Shown: positions 7,355 to 17,250, counted from the stretch's first letter. The stretch: DNA of 42,594 bases from Mariniphaga sp. (GCA_025355585.1 JANXZJ010000137.1:1-42594), one strand, 5' to 3'. The notes: generated by a model not told the origin, from the letters alone. A program made the numbers and translations.

Positions 7355-8923
7355 ATGATGAGGACCACTTTGCTATTCACAATTTGCCTGATGATATCGG
7401 CAGTTGTTATTCAGGCACAACCAGGAAGCGATAAAATAAAGTACCACAATCCGGTGATAGCCGGAGACTTTCCCGATCCGACTGTGATCCGTGTTGGTAA
7501 AATGTATTATGCGGCTGGAACAACATCTGATTTTGCACCCAATTATCCGTTGTACGAATCGTCCGATCTGGTTAACTGGAAGCAGATTGGTTCCGTTTTT
7601 AACGAACTGCCGTCGTGGGCTTCCGACAGCTTCTGGGCGCCGGAGCTTTATTTTAAAGACGGTACTTTCTACGTTTATTACACTGCCAAACGCAAAGGCG
7701 ACCGCGTGTCGTGCATCGGCGTGGCAACGACAAAAGATCTTCGGAAGGGATTTACAGACCGGGGTATCATCGTCGATTGGGGCAAGGAGGCCATCGACGG
7801 GTTTGTATTTCGTGATGCCGACAAAAAAATGTACATCTGCTGGAAAGCTTACGGGTTAAACAAGGAGCGGCCCATTGAAATTCTCGCATCTGAATTAAGT
7901 GCTGATGGTTTGTCGCTGGTGGGCGAACACTTTAGTCTGACCCGTTTTGACCAGGGATGGAAAGGTTCAGGTGACGAAGGACAATGTCTTGTTAAACATG
8001 GTGATTGCTATTACCTCTTTTACTCTGTAGGTGGCTGCTGCGACAACCAATGCAGTTATGCGATAAGGGTTTCGCGCTCGAAAAACCTCAGGACCGGATG
8101 GGAACAATATCCCGATCCAATTTTGCAGGGCGGTGAACCCTGGAAATGCCCCGGACATGGAACGTTGGTCACAACTCCCGACAACCGCTATTTTTACCTG
8201 TACCATTCGTACAACGCCACCGACTTCGAATACATTGGCCGCCAGGGAATGCTCGACGAGGTGGTTTGGGATGCAGGAACAGCATGGCCGCGTTTCAAAA
8301 ACGGGAATACGCCGTCGGTTCAGTCTGAAATGCCTTTTGCAAATACGAAGCAAGTGCGTGATTCGGTTTATTCCGATGATTTTTCGACTGATAAAAACCT
8401 GAAATTGTGGCAATATGACCTTACGGAGCCGAAACCTGAAATCAAAATTCAGAAAGGTGTATTTGCACTTTCCCCGGCTAAGGAAGGTATTGCTTTTGCA
8501 GGAGTAAGTCCCAAAACAGGGAACTATTCGTTCGAAGCAGAACTGGGCGCACCAACAAACGCCCAAAGTGGTATTGGTGTCTATGGCAATTCGAAGAATC
8601 TGCTCGCATTTGTGGCCGGTCATTCCAAACTGGTTCTTTTCCAGCTAAAAAAGGGGACAAAAGAGATCCTCGCTGAAACTGAAATCCCTCAAAATAGTAA
8701 GGTTTCTCTAAAAATGGAAGCCCTGCATGGCCGCATTTATCAGTTTTCATGGTCGACCGATGGGAAAAACTGGACTCCGTTCAAAATACAAAATAAAGAC
8801 TCTGTTGATGGTAACTTCTTACCGCAATGGGGAGTTGCCATGCGAACCGGTTTGATAACCGATGGAAATAAAGACCAGACTGGTTCGTATTCATCAGTCA
8901 GCATCAAATATTCTTTTAATTAA
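7355..8923 (+). CDS. GH43 family glycosidase, exported (xylosidase/arabinosidase type)
   Basis: The protein has 522 residues with a signal peptide ending near IQAQ. A five-bladed GH43 propeller covers about residues 28-315. The catalytic triad can be placed: general base D41 in GDFPDPTV, the pKa-modulating D149 in AIDGFVF, and the general acid E208 in GSGDEGQ. A C-terminal beta-sandwich of about 190 residues (340-522) resembles the accessory domain seen in many beta-xylosidases and arabinofuranosidases. The substrate is probably an arabinose- or xylose-containing side chain, but the linkage cannot be told. It lies 62 bases after the oxidoreductase and 46 before the beta-helix gene. Confidence 0.88.
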   Translation: MMRTTLLFTICLMISAVVIQAQPGSDKIKYHNPVIAGDFPDPTVIRVGKMYYAAGTTSDFAPNYPLYESSDLVNWKQIGSVFNELPSWASDSFWAPELYFKDGTFYVYYTAKRKGDRVSCIGVATTKDLRKGFTDRGIIVDWGKEAIDGFVFRDADKKMYICWKAYGLNKERPIEILASELSADGLSLVGEHFSLTRFDQGWKGSGDEGQCLVKHGDCYYLFYSVGGCCDNQCSYAIRVSRSKNLRTGWEQYPDPILQGGEPWKCPGHGTLVTTPDNRYFYLYHSYNATDFEYIGRQGMLDEVVWDAGTAWPRFKNGNTPSVQSEMPFANTKQVRDSVYSDDFSTDKNLKLWQYDLTEPKPEIKIQKGVFALSPAKEGIAFAGVSPKTGNYSFEAELGAPTNAQSGIGVYGNSKNLLAFVAGHSKLVLFQLKKGTKEILAETEIPQNSKVSLKMEALHGRIYQFSWSTDGKNWTPFKIQNKDSVDGNFLPQWGVAMRTGLITDGNKDQTGSYSSVSIKYSFN

Positions 8924-8969
8924 CAGGATATTGAAAATACAAGCATCCAACTAAATGAAGCAATGAACC

Positions 8970-10208
8970 ATGAAGAAAAATATCTTATTTCTCGTTATTC
9001 TGATTTGCTTTTTTGCATCCGCGAAAGCAACAGAACCTGTCAGTATTCAGCGGTTTGGCGTTAAACCCGGCAACAGTGCCCGTGAGAACAAGGTGAATCT
9101 TCAGAAAGCGATTGACTGGGCTTCCGAAAAAGGGGCCGCATTGTTTGTCGAACCTTCGGATGAGCCATATGCTGTTGATGGAGGCCTAATCCTGAAAAAG
9201 AATGTTTCCCTGATCGGTGTGCATGGCCCTACTCCGCGCGGAACGGCTCACCCCACCAAAAAACAACCCGTGGGAAGCGTGTTTAAAATCACAGACAAGG
9301 AAAACGTGTTCATTACGGTGGAAACAGGGACGCAGCTAAAAGGGATTCAGTTTTGGTACCCGGAGCAGACCCTCAAAAATCCGGACCAGATTATAGCATA
9401 TCCTGCCACTATCCAGGTTTCGAAGACCAGCATGACGCAAGGTGTTTACATGTCGTGCCTGACTTTCTATGGCGAATACCTTGCAATGGATTTTAATGCC
9501 AATCCGAAATTCCCGTGTGAGCTCATGGTGTTTGAACATTGCTACGGTTATCCGCTGAGTGGTGAATTTATCAGGATGAATTATTGTTATGATGTTCCCC
9601 GGATTCTGCACTGCCATGTCAATCCCGCGATTCAGCGTTTTATTGGCGGCCAGGTCAACCGTTCGGTAGTTGATGCCGTGATTGCGAAGAAAACTTTCAC
9701 CTATTCCATCAACAATACCGACAATGCCCAGCTGATTGATCTTTTCTCCTTCGGTGTTTATGGCGGCATATTGCTTGATAATGAGTCGTACGGACAATTA
9801 ACCAACTTCAATTTTGATTGCGTTGCAGTCGGTATCCATAAAAAGGGAAGCAACAGCAAAAACCGGAACTGGCAGATTGCGCAGGGATCAATTATTGCCA
9901 ATTGCGGTGAAAAGGTAGAAAATGTTCATCCCATCATCATCGAAGGTGAGGGACATACAGCGCTCAGCAATGTGGAAGCTTTCTCGGGCGGAAATAATGC
10001 GCTGACCACAGTACCCGAAAACCAGTCGTGGGACTTCATGCTGATCAGGGGTGACAAAAAACTGACCGTCTCGGTCGTTGGCAGCCGCATGAGAAATTAT
10101 GTTTCTGATCAGCCGATCACGATCGAAAACAAGCTGGCAGTCATTCAGGCAGTGGCATGCGTTGACAAAAAGGAGAAATTGTATAACCATATTTTTGAAG
10201 CGGAATAG
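8970..10208 (+). CDS. Exported right-handed beta-helix protein (pectate lyase superfamily type)
   Basis: This 412-residue protein has a signal peptide (MKKNILFLVILICFFASAKA). A start typical of the pectate lyase 3 / GH55-like superfamily follows: VSIQRFGVKPGNSARENKVNLQKAIDWASEKGAALFVEPSDEPYAVDGGLIL split over residues 23-76. The rest has the regular short-strand pattern of a parallel beta-helix. No catalytic residues could be assigned with confidence, so it may be a lyase, a glycosidase or a binding protein. The next gene's ATG follows its TAG directly, which shows tight operon coupling. Confidence 0.7.
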   Translation: MKKNILFLVILICFFASAKATEPVSIQRFGVKPGNSARENKVNLQKAIDWASEKGAALFVEPSDEPYAVDGGLILKKNVSLIGVHGPTPRGTAHPTKKQPVGSVFKITDKENVFITVETGTQLKGIQFWYPEQTLKNPDQIIAYPATIQVSKTSMTQGVYMSCLTFYGEYLAMDFNANPKFPCELMVFEHCYGYPLSGEFIRMNYCYDVPRILHCHVNPAIQRFIGGQVNRSVVDAVIAKKTFTYSINNTDNAQLIDLFSFGVYGGILLDNESYGQLTNFNFDCVAVGIHKKGSNSKNRNWQIAQGSIIANCGEKVENVHPIIIEGEGHTALSNVEAFSGGNNALTTVPENQSWDFMLIRGDKKLTVSVVGSRMRNYVSDQPITIENKLAVIQAVACVDKKEKLYNHIFEAE

Positions 10209-11372
10209 ATGATCAGACTAAAAAATGGGGTGCCTATGATCAGGCATTTATTTTTTATCATCCTGCTGGTGTTGGTATCCGTTCAAACCAACGCACAAAA
10301 AAGCAGCTTTCTTGTTTTGGGTGATCTGCATTATGACCTTTCAGGCAATCACAATATGGAATGGCTTGCCAACAAACCCGATGATGTACGACAGGTCAAA
10401 GAATACATCGATTACACAAAAAACAACTGGAACGATTTCATGGGAATTTTGCGACAGCAGGTTTTGACCGTTAAACCTCCTGTGAAAGCGGTGATTCAGT
10501 TGGGCGATTTATCGGAAGGGTTAGCGGGATCGGAAGAAAAAGCCGGAATAATGGCAACGAATGCGATGAAGGCGATTGATAATGCCAACCTGCCTGTTCC
10601 CTGGATTATTGTAAAAGGAAACCACGATGTTACTGGCCCGGGGGCGGTTGAGGCCTTTCAGCAATTTTACGTTCCCATGATCAGGAAACAGACCAAGCGT
10701 CCGGAAATTAACAATGCAAGTTATTCCTACATTTCGGGAGATGTGCAGGTTATCTGTCTTGATCCGTTCGATAAAGATATTGATATGGTTTCATTCCTTG
10801 AAAAAGAACTTTCGGCATCAAAAGCAAAATTCAAATTTGTGGCAGTGCATCAACCAGTGATTCCGGTAACCGAAAGATGCTGGCACATGTTGAAAGACAA
10901 TCCAGGAAAACGGGAGAAACTGCTGGAAGTAATTGCCCGGCATAAAGCAATTGTATTAACTGCCCATTTGCATCGTTACTCGGTTGTGAGCCGGAATACA
11001 CCTTTCGGTTCAGTTGTCCAGGTGATGGTGAACAGTGTGGTCAAAGACAGAAATTACCTGGAACCATCTCATGTGATCACGGAATATGGTCCCGCAATCG
11101 CTCAGAATGTTACCGACTGGCAACCCGAAACGCTTGAGAGCAGAAAGGCAATTCTTGCTGAAGAGGCAAAACATGTTGTCTTTTACAAACAAACCGATCT
11201 GCCCGGGTATGCAATGATTAAAACCGACGGGAAGAAAGGGACTGTTCAACTTGAATATTACGCGGCTTTTGGTAAAGAATCCTACGATAAAATTGACCTG
11301 ACAGAACTTTTAAATCCTGCGAAAGCAATCGCAGCCAAAAATATAGATGCAAAACAAAATGACCTTAAATAA
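10209..11372 (+). CDS. Exported calcineurin-like metallophosphoesterase
   Basis: The two-metal phosphoesterase motifs occur in order: GDLHYD, GDLSEG, GNHD, AVHQPV and the terminal TAHLHRYS. A signal peptide ends near QTNAQ. The ATG at 10209 abuts the stop of the preceding gene. An internal ATG at 10236 gives a more canonical signal peptide (MIRHLFFIILLVLVSVQTNA) and may be the real start. The family cleaves phosphomonoesters or diesters. Inside an exported glycan cluster it may remove phosphate from a sugar or nucleotide, an inference only. The GH92 gene starts five bases after its stop. Confidence 0.82.
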   Translation: MIRLKNGVPMIRHLFFIILLVLVSVQTNAQKSSFLVLGDLHYDLSGNHNMEWLANKPDDVRQVKEYIDYTKNNWNDFMGILRQQVLTVKPPVKAVIQLGDLSEGLAGSEEKAGIMATNAMKAIDNANLPVPWIIVKGNHDVTGPGAVEAFQQFYVPMIRKQTKRPEINNASYSYISGDVQVICLDPFDKDIDMVSFLEKELSASKAKFKFVAVHQPVIPVTERCWHMLKDNPGKREKLLEVIARHKAIVLTAHLHRYSVVSRNTPFGSVVQVMVNSVVKDRNYLEPSHVITEYGPAIAQNVTDWQPETLESRKAILAEEAKHVVFYKQTDLPGYAMIKTDGKKGTVQLEYYAAFGKESYDKIDLTELLNPAKAIAAKNIDAKQNDLK

Positions 11373-11377
11373 ATAGA

Positions 11378-13672
11378 ATGATGGAGAAGAATTTCTTTAG
11401 TAAAACAAGAATGGCTTTAAAAACGAAGTGTTTGCTGACTGCTGCACTTTTTTTCACGTTAGCCTGTTCAGCGGCGGAAATTGGCAGGAAAGATCCGGTC
11501 GACTTTGTGAACCCATACATCGGGAACATCAGTCATTTGCTCGTGCCTACATTTCCAACCATTCATTTGCCTAACAGTATTCTGCGGGTTTATCCCGAAC
11601 GGGGCGACTTTACCGGCGACTTGCTAAGAGGCCTTCCTTTGGTCGTAACGAGCCATCGCGGGAGTTCAGCTTTCAACCTGAGTCCGTTCCAGGGAGATGA
11701 AAAAGAGATCAAACCGGTTATTTCTTACAGTTACGATCAGGAAAAGATCACACCCTATTCCTATTCTGTTTATTTGGATGACCAGCAAACGGAAGTTCAG
11801 TTTGCCGTATCACATCAGTCAGCTTTGTATGAACTCACTTTCGGACAGGAAAGCCCGGCTTATCTTGTGCTGAACTCACGTAATGGAGGATTGAATTGGG
11901 ATGGTGAAGCAGTTTCGGGATTTCAGTCGCTCGAAAACAACACCCGGGTTTATTTATACCTGAAGCCAGAGCAATCACCTGAAAGTATTTCAGTCCTCAA
12001 TGAAAACACGCTAACAAAAGGAACTGAAGCCAAAGGGAAAAATGCCTGTGTGGTACTGAAATATGCAAAAGGGACAAAAACAGTCCGGTTACGTTATGGC
12101 ATTTCGTTTATCGACGAGGCCCAGGCAAAGAAAAACCTGAACCGCGAAATTCAGAATTACGATCTGAAAGCCCTCCAGCAAAAAGGGCGTGCAACCTGGA
12201 ATGAATCACTTGGAAAGATTGCGGTTACAGGAAGTTCAGACAATGAGAAAACGATCTTTTACACCTCTTTCTACCGTACCTTCGAACGTCCAGTCTGTAT
12301 TTCGGAAGATGGCCGCTACTTCAGCGCTTTCGACGGAACCGTTCATAACGATAACGGGACACCTTTCTTTACGGATGATTGGATCTGGGACGCTTATCGG
12401 GCTCATCATCCTTTGCGAGTGCTGATTGATCCAAAGAAAGAAGAAAACATCCTCCATTCATTTGTGGAGATGGCCGGACAAATGGAGCACAACTGGATGC
12501 CCACCTTCCCTGAAATCACAGGCGACAGTCGTCGCATGAATTCAAACCATGGCGTTGCTTCGGTGATCGATGCATACCGGAAAGGTTTGCGTGGTTTTGA
12601 CCTTGAGAAAGCATACCAGGCATGTAAAGGTGGCATTACCGAAAAGACGCTGGCGCCCTGGTCGGGAAAACCTGCAGGAAAGCTCGACGAGTTTTACAAA
12701 GATCACGGATACATCCCCGCATTAAAGGTGGATGAAAAGGAAACAATCCCCGAAGTTCATTCATTCGAACGTCGCCAGCCGGTAGCTGTAACGTTGGGAA
12801 CATCCTACGACGAATGGTGTTTGTCGCAGATTGCCAAAGAACTCGGCAAGACAGACGATTATAAATACTTCCTGAAAAGCTCTTACAATTACCGGAATAT
12901 TTTCAATCCGAAAACAGGTTTCTTTCATCCCAAAGACAATGAAGGAAATTTTCTGGAGCCTTTTGATTACGTGTTCTCCGGTGGATTGGGTGCACGCGAA
13001 ACCTACGGTGAGAACAACGCATGGATTTACCGCTGGGATGTTCAGCACAATGTTGCGGACCTGATCAGTCTCATGGGTGGAAACGAAAACTTCGTGAATA
13101 ACCTCGATGCGATGTTTTCGAAGCCGCTGGGTAAAGGGAAATATGCTTTTTATGCGCAGCTTCCTGACCAGACAGGTAATGTGGGTCAATTTTCAATGGC
13201 CAATGAACCGGCATTACATATCCCTTATTTGTACAACTACGCCGGACAACCCTGGAAAACCCAGAAACGTATCCGCTCATTGCTGAACGAATGGTTTCGG
13301 AATGATCTGATGGGTGTTCCCGGGGACGAAGATGGTGGTGGAATGACATCGTTTGTTGTCTTTTCTTACATGGGATTTTATCCCGTAACTCCCGGAATGC
13401 CCGTTTATAACATAGGTAGTCCCCTGTTTGATAAGGTCCGGATGGATCTTGGCAATGGCAAATTCTTCGAGGTGGAAGCAATCGGTAATTCGGCCGAAAA
13501 TAAATACATTCAGTCGGCTACTTTAAATGGAAAGCCATGGAACAAGCCGTGGTTCAGTCATTCGGATCTGATTTCAGGTGGCAAGCTGGTGCTTCAGATG
13601 GGTCCGAAAGCAAATCGCAGCTGGGGAAGTTCTGCGAATGATGCGCCCCCTTCGGCTGAAAGGGTGCAATAG
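11378..13672 (+). CDS. GH92-type glycoside hydrolase (alpha-mannosidase family), exported
   Basis: The protein has 764 residues with a long N-terminal signal region ending near TLACSAAE. The family start VDFVNPYIGNISHLLVPTFPTIHLPN precedes a beta-sandwich domain and an (alpha/alpha)6 barrel. The presumed catalytic acid is E545 in GENNAWIYRW, and the base pair corresponds to D650 and D652 in PGDEDGGGM. The motifs NEPALHIPYLYNYAGQPWKTQ split at 609 and MGFYPVTPGMPVYNIGSPLF are also present. GH92 enzymes are calcium-dependent exo-alpha-mannosidases; the IHLPNS variant at the N-terminus suggests a divergent clade whose substrate may differ. It is the last gene of the five-gene exported cluster. 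Confidence 0.85.
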   Translation: MMEKNFFSKTRMALKTKCLLTAALFFTLACSAAEIGRKDPVDFVNPYIGNISHLLVPTFPTIHLPNSILRVYPERGDFTGDLLRGLPLVVTSHRGSSAFNLSPFQGDEKEIKPVISYSYDQEKITPYSYSVYLDDQQTEVQFAVSHQSALYELTFGQESPAYLVLNSRNGGLNWDGEAVSGFQSLENNTRVYLYLKPEQSPESISVLNENTLTKGTEAKGKNACVVLKYAKGTKTVRLRYGISFIDEAQAKKNLNREIQNYDLKALQQKGRATWNESLGKIAVTGSSDNEKTIFYTSFYRTFERPVCISEDGRYFSAFDGTVHNDNGTPFFTDDWIWDAYRAHHPLRVLIDPKKEENILHSFVEMAGQMEHNWMPTFPEITGDSRRMNSNHGVASVIDAYRKGLRGFDLEKAYQACKGGITEKTLAPWSGKPAGKLDEFYKDHGYIPALKVDEKETIPEVHSFERRQPVAVTLGTSYDEWCLSQIAKELGKTDDYKYFLKSSYNYRNIFNPKTGFFHPKDNEGNFLEPFDYVFSGGLGARETYGENNAWIYRWDVQHNVADLISLMGGNENFVNNLDAMFSKPLGKGKYAFYAQLPDQTGNVGQFSMANEPALHIPYLYNYAGQPWKTQKRIRSLLNEWFRNDLMGVPGDEDGGGMTSFVVFSYMGFYPVTPGMPVYNIGSPLFDKVRMDLGNGKFFEVEAIGNSAENKYIQSATLNGKPWNKPWFSHSDLISGGKLVLQMGPKANRSWGSSANDAPPSAERVQ

Positions 13673-13779
13673 TTTTTCTTTTTTTCAAAAAATTTAGATT
13701 CAATGAATTAGTTGTAATTTTAGTTGATTTTTCAATCTGTTTGTCCATAAATGACATAAATCAATTTAAACGAAAAAAG

Positions 13780-14619
13780 ATGAAATCTAAACCCAAAGAA
13801 TTGAATCTTGAAACTGGCAATGCGACCAGTCGCCGAGAGTTTTTTAAAAGAACAACTGCTATTGCAGGCGGATCCGTACTTTTGACAACACTACCTCGTA
13901 GTTTGTTTGCAGAAATCACCAAAACTGATGACCCCCGGCTTATTACCGAAACAATCAGTTATGCCGGGGTAGGTGGCCCCATGATCGCTTATATGGCCAG
14001 ACCATTGGGAAACAAGAAGTTTCCGGCGGTGATCGTGATTCATGAAAATCGCGGACTTCAGCCTCACATTAAAGACGTCGCCCGTAGAATTGCACTTGAA
14101 GGATTTGTCGCCCTTGCTCCGGATGCTTTATCTCCCCTGGGTGGAACGCCTGAAAAACAAGAGGATGCAATCCCAATGTTTCAGAAATTAGACTACGAAG
14201 CAACGAAACAAGACTTTACTGCTGCAGTAAAATACCTGAAGACCACCCCCCAGACAACTGGGAAAGTTGGATGTACTGGTTTTTGCTGGGGTGGCGCAAT
14301 GACAAATCATGTTGCTGTAAACGCTCCCGATTTGGATGCGGCCGTTCCCTATTATGGAAGTCAGCCAAAAACCGAAGATGTGCCAAAGATAAAAGCGCCA
14401 TTGCTATTGCATTATGCCGGAAACGATGAACGGATCAACAAAGGAATTCCCGAATTTGAGGCGGCTTTAAAAAATGCAAAAGTTGAGTATCAGATCTTCA
14501 TGTACGAAGGTGCACAACATGCTTTTAACAATGATACAAACCCGGAACGATACAACAAGGAAGCTGCTGATCTTGCATGGAAAAGGACAATTGATTTTCT
14601 GAAGGAAAAGCTGAAATAA
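13780..14619 (+). CDS. Dienelactone hydrolase family protein with Tat-like signal
   Basis: The ATG at 13780 is preferred over a TTG at 13741 and gives 279 residues. The N-terminus carries a twin-arginine-like signal SRREFFKRTTAIAGG and a hydrophobic segment. The alpha/beta-hydrolase core shows the dienelactone hydrolase triad: nucleophile C169 in GFCWGG, D216 in GNDERI, H247 in GAQHAF, plus E89 in HENRG that activates the cysteine. Family members hydrolyse lactones or esters; an exported version near glycan genes might act on sugar lactones or esters. Its stop codon directly abuts the stop of the opposing radical SAM gene. Confidence 0.85.
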   Translation: MKSKPKELNLETGNATSRREFFKRTTAIAGGSVLLTTLPRSLFAEITKTDDPRLITETISYAGVGGPMIAYMARPLGNKKFPAVIVIHENRGLQPHIKDVARRIALEGFVALAPDALSPLGGTPEKQEDAIPMFQKLDYEATKQDFTAAVKYLKTTPQTTGKVGCTGFCWGGAMTNHVAVNAPDLDAAVPYYGSQPKTEDVPKIKAPLLLHYAGNDERINKGIPEFEAALKNAKVEYQIFMYEGAQHAFNNDTNPERYNKEAADLAWKRTIDFLKEKLK

Positions 14620-15759
14620 TCATTGAATTCCCGGATTACTCAGTCGCCAGACTTCCGCGACCTTCACAACAAAGGGTTTACAATGATTGAAAAACAGTTT
14701 GTAACCTTCGCATAAATAATTCAGACCCGGCTGACCATCAGGTGTATCGGCAAATCGGTCTTTCGGGCAGGCACCATTGCACATCTCCCTGACTTCGCAA
14801 TTCATGCAATAGTCAGGAAGAAAAGCAAGTTTGGCTTGCCCGAATGCTTTTTGTGCCGGACTTTCAAGAAGCTGTGACAACGTGGTTTTGCGAATATTTC
14901 CCAACAGATGCGTCTCGTTGACAAAATGATCGCATGAATAAAAATCGCCATTTGATTCCAAAACAGGTACACCACCACAGGTTTTTTTGAAAATACAAAG
15001 CGTGTGTTCCAAACCAAATGCAGTTCGGATCGCCTCTTCAAAAACCTGGATTTTGACCGACCCGATGTCGGAAGTTTTCCACTCATCGAAAATTGCACAA
15101 AGGAACTCACCAAAAACTTTAGCTGATACTGATTGTTCTGAAACGAGGCTTCCATTAGAATTTATCTTCTCAACCAGAGGAATAAACGTAATGAATTCAG
15201 CTTTCAGGTGTTTGAAATACCGGTATATTTCAAGCGGATAAGGCGCATTCGATGAATTGACAACGCAGAGTATTTCACATGGAATTTCATAGGTTTTCAA
15301 AAGTTGGTAACCACGTAGCACCTCGTCAAAACAGGATTGACCATCTTTTCGGAAACGGTTGGCTGAATGAAAACTTTCTGGCCCGTCCATACTGATTCCA
15401 ACAATAAAATTCTCTTTTTTCAGAGACAGGCACCATTCATGATTGAGCAGCGTTCCGTTGGTTTGCAGGCCATTGATGATCCTGAAATTTTCGGGCAGGT
15501 GTTTTTGCTGAAGTTCTACTATGCGTTGAAAGAACTGCAATCCGGCAAGGGTAGGTTCGCCGCCGTGCCACGAAAAAAAGATATCGGGTCCGGAAGAAGC
15601 ATCAATGTGCTGAATTATATATTCTTCAAGCAAATCATCAGACATGTGAAAACCTGGACCTTCAGGATAAAGGTTCTTCTTTTCCAGATAATAGCAATAT
15701 TGACAAGCAAGGTTGCACATTGCCCCAACCGGTTTTGCAAACACCTGAAAATCATCCAT
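14620..15759 (-). CDS. Radical SAM protein, anaerobic sulfatase maturase (anSME) type
   Basis: The protein has 379 residues. The radical SAM cluster motif CNLACQYCYY (C15, C19, C22) is at the N-terminus, with FFSWHGGEPTL and LQTNGTLL downstream. The C-terminal SPASM region contains CGGVPVLESNGDFYSCDHFV and the CMNCEVREMCNGACPKDR cysteine cluster. anSMEs convert a Cys or Ser of type I sulfatases to formylglycine, which sulfated-glycan degradation requires. No sulfatase gene is in the window, so its client is elsewhere. The enzyme is cytosolic and oxygen-sensitive, which points to an anaerobic or facultative host. Confidence 0.88.
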   Translation of the reverse strand: MDDFQVFAKPVGAMCNLACQYCYYLEKKNLYPEGPGFHMSDDLLEEYIIQHIDASSGPDIFFSWHGGEPTLAGLQFFQRIVELQQKHLPENFRIINGLQTNGTLLNHEWCLSLKKENFIVGISMDGPESFHSANRFRKDGQSCFDEVLRGYQLLKTYEIPCEILCVVNSSNAPYPLEIYRYFKHLKAEFITFIPLVEKINSNGSLVSEQSVSAKVFGEFLCAIFDEWKTSDIGSVKIQVFEEAIRTAFGLEHTLCIFKKTCGGVPVLESNGDFYSCDHFVNETHLLGNIRKTTLSQLLESPAQKAFGQAKLAFLPDYCMNCEVREMCNGACPKDRFADTPDGQPGLNYLCEGYKLFFNHCKPFVVKVAEVWRLSNPGIQ

Positions 15760-15812
15760 CGCGATTCTATAATTTTGTTACTTATTGAATCTGAATCCCT
15801 CTGAATAAATAT

Positions 15813-17165
15813 TTATTCTATGGCTATCAAAGCATGTTGGGTTCTGAAAAAAAGCGTATTCCCCGAAATTGCCGGGGTGGCCATGCAAATATCTTTTAAG
15901 TCATTTTTAGCGAGCAATTGAAATGTGGGGCCGCCCTTCACAACGTAAACATTTCCTTCCTCTGAGCTGAAATAGAGTTTCCCGTCAGCTGCAATACCCG
16001 ACGCCGTAAAAGCCTCCTTCAAAGTCTCTTTGTACTTCACTTCACCTGTCAGGGCATCAAAACATGTTAGCTGACCATTGACCTGGAGATTGTAAAGATA
16101 TCCGCGATAAATAAGTGGTGTCTGCATATAAGCGCCACCTCGTTTTTCACTCCACGCAATGTATTTGCTCTTTGTACTATCCGGAGCAAGTGTAATATCT
16201 CCTGTAGCATTTGGCCTGACAGCAAATATTGGCGAGTATTTTCCGTGTGCACCGTTCAGGTAGATCAGATCATTGGCAATTACGGGAGTCGGCGTAGGAA
16301 TATCACCACCGTTACTTAGCTTCCATATTTCTTTCCCTGTCCCGAAATCATACCCACCCATATTCATGTATCCATTGACAATGACCTGCGTCACGCCGCC
16401 CTTTGAATAAATTGCAGGAGTACAGTAAGTTTGAGCTTCACCAATCCGTGAAGTTTTCCAGATCTCATTTCCCGTTAGCAGATCCAATACTGTAACTGAT
16501 GGGTTTTTAGGAATATCGCATTGCAGGACTATTTTATTTTCAAAAATGACTGGTGAACTTGAGTAGCCCCATTCGATTCCCGGCGTCGTATTCCAACCCG
16601 GATTTAGTAATCCCATGTCTTTCTTCCAGATCAGTTCTCCTTTGAAATCGTAACAATACAAACCTTCGGAACCAAAATTTACCACAATGTATTTCCCGTC
16701 AGTAGCAGGTGTGCAGTTGGCCTGCGATGCTTTGATGTGTCGTTTCGATTTTGGAATTCCTTTATGGGCAACACGTTCCCAAATAATTTTTCCCGTATAT
16801 TTATTCAGGCAGTAAACTTTGAATTCATGTTCGGTATTATCCTTTGCTTCATCAATATCGCCATATAAGCCAACTTTGAGCGATTCGCTGTTCGTACTGT
16901 TTGAAGCCGTGGTAACAAACAGGCAATCATCCCAGATAACGGGACTGGAATGACCTAATCCGGGGATCGGGGTTTTCCATTTTACACCTTTAAAGATACT
17001 TACACTCCACTCAGAAGCTGTTTTTGCATTCTCAATAAACCCCAGTCCCCATGGACCACGGAAACCAGGCCATTGCTCATTATAAGCAGTTTGAGCCTGT
17101 AAATTTTGCTGGAATGATCCGGCGAGCATTTCATATAAGCAAATAAGCGCGATCAGTTTTTTCAT
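15813..17165 (-). CDS. Exported PQQ-like beta-propeller protein
   Basis: The protein has 450 residues with a signal peptide ending near NLQAQ. It opens with the motif WPGFRGPWGLG, shared by a large Bacteroidota/Planctomycetes group, and then has repeated blades with endings such as LTGNEIWK, KYTGKIIWE, GTGKEIWKLS and LTGEVKY. This is the BamB/quinoprotein dehydrogenase fold. The clear cofactor ligands of true PQQ alcohol dehydrogenases were not seen, so a binding or structural role is as likely as an enzymatic one. Two further proteins of this type are encoded at 31914 and 37627. A TATATTTG element (minus strand) lies 86 bases upstream. Confidence 0.8.
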   Translation of the reverse strand: MKKLIALICLYEMLAGSFQQNLQAQTAYNEQWPGFRGPWGLGFIENAKTASEWSVSIFKGVKWKTPIPGLGHSSPVIWDDCLFVTTASNSTNSESLKVGLYGDIDEAKDNTEHEFKVYCLNKYTGKIIWERVAHKGIPKSKRHIKASQANCTPATDGKYIVVNFGSEGLYCYDFKGELIWKKDMGLLNPGWNTTPGIEWGYSSSPVIFENKIVLQCDIPKNPSVTVLDLLTGNEIWKTSRIGEAQTYCTPAIYSKGGVTQVIVNGYMNMGGYDFGTGKEIWKLSNGGDIPTPTPVIANDLIYLNGAHGKYSPIFAVRPNATGDITLAPDSTKSKYIAWSEKRGGAYMQTPLIYRGYLYNLQVNGQLTCFDALTGEVKYKETLKEAFTASGIAADGKLYFSSEEGNVYVVKGGPTFQLLAKNDLKDICMATPAISGNTLFFRTQHALIAIE

Positions 17166-17250
17166 AAATTAAACGAATTATAGGATTACCTGGTACAGGC
17201 TGTTCCCTGAAATTGACTTTTGAATTTATTATTGGCAACAAAAACTGACA

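Noticed and set aside
7967-8623. 218-codon minus-strand frame inside the GH43 gene
   Set aside because: It is antisense to a gene with a full catalytic triad, and its translation is cysteine/arginine-rich without family features.
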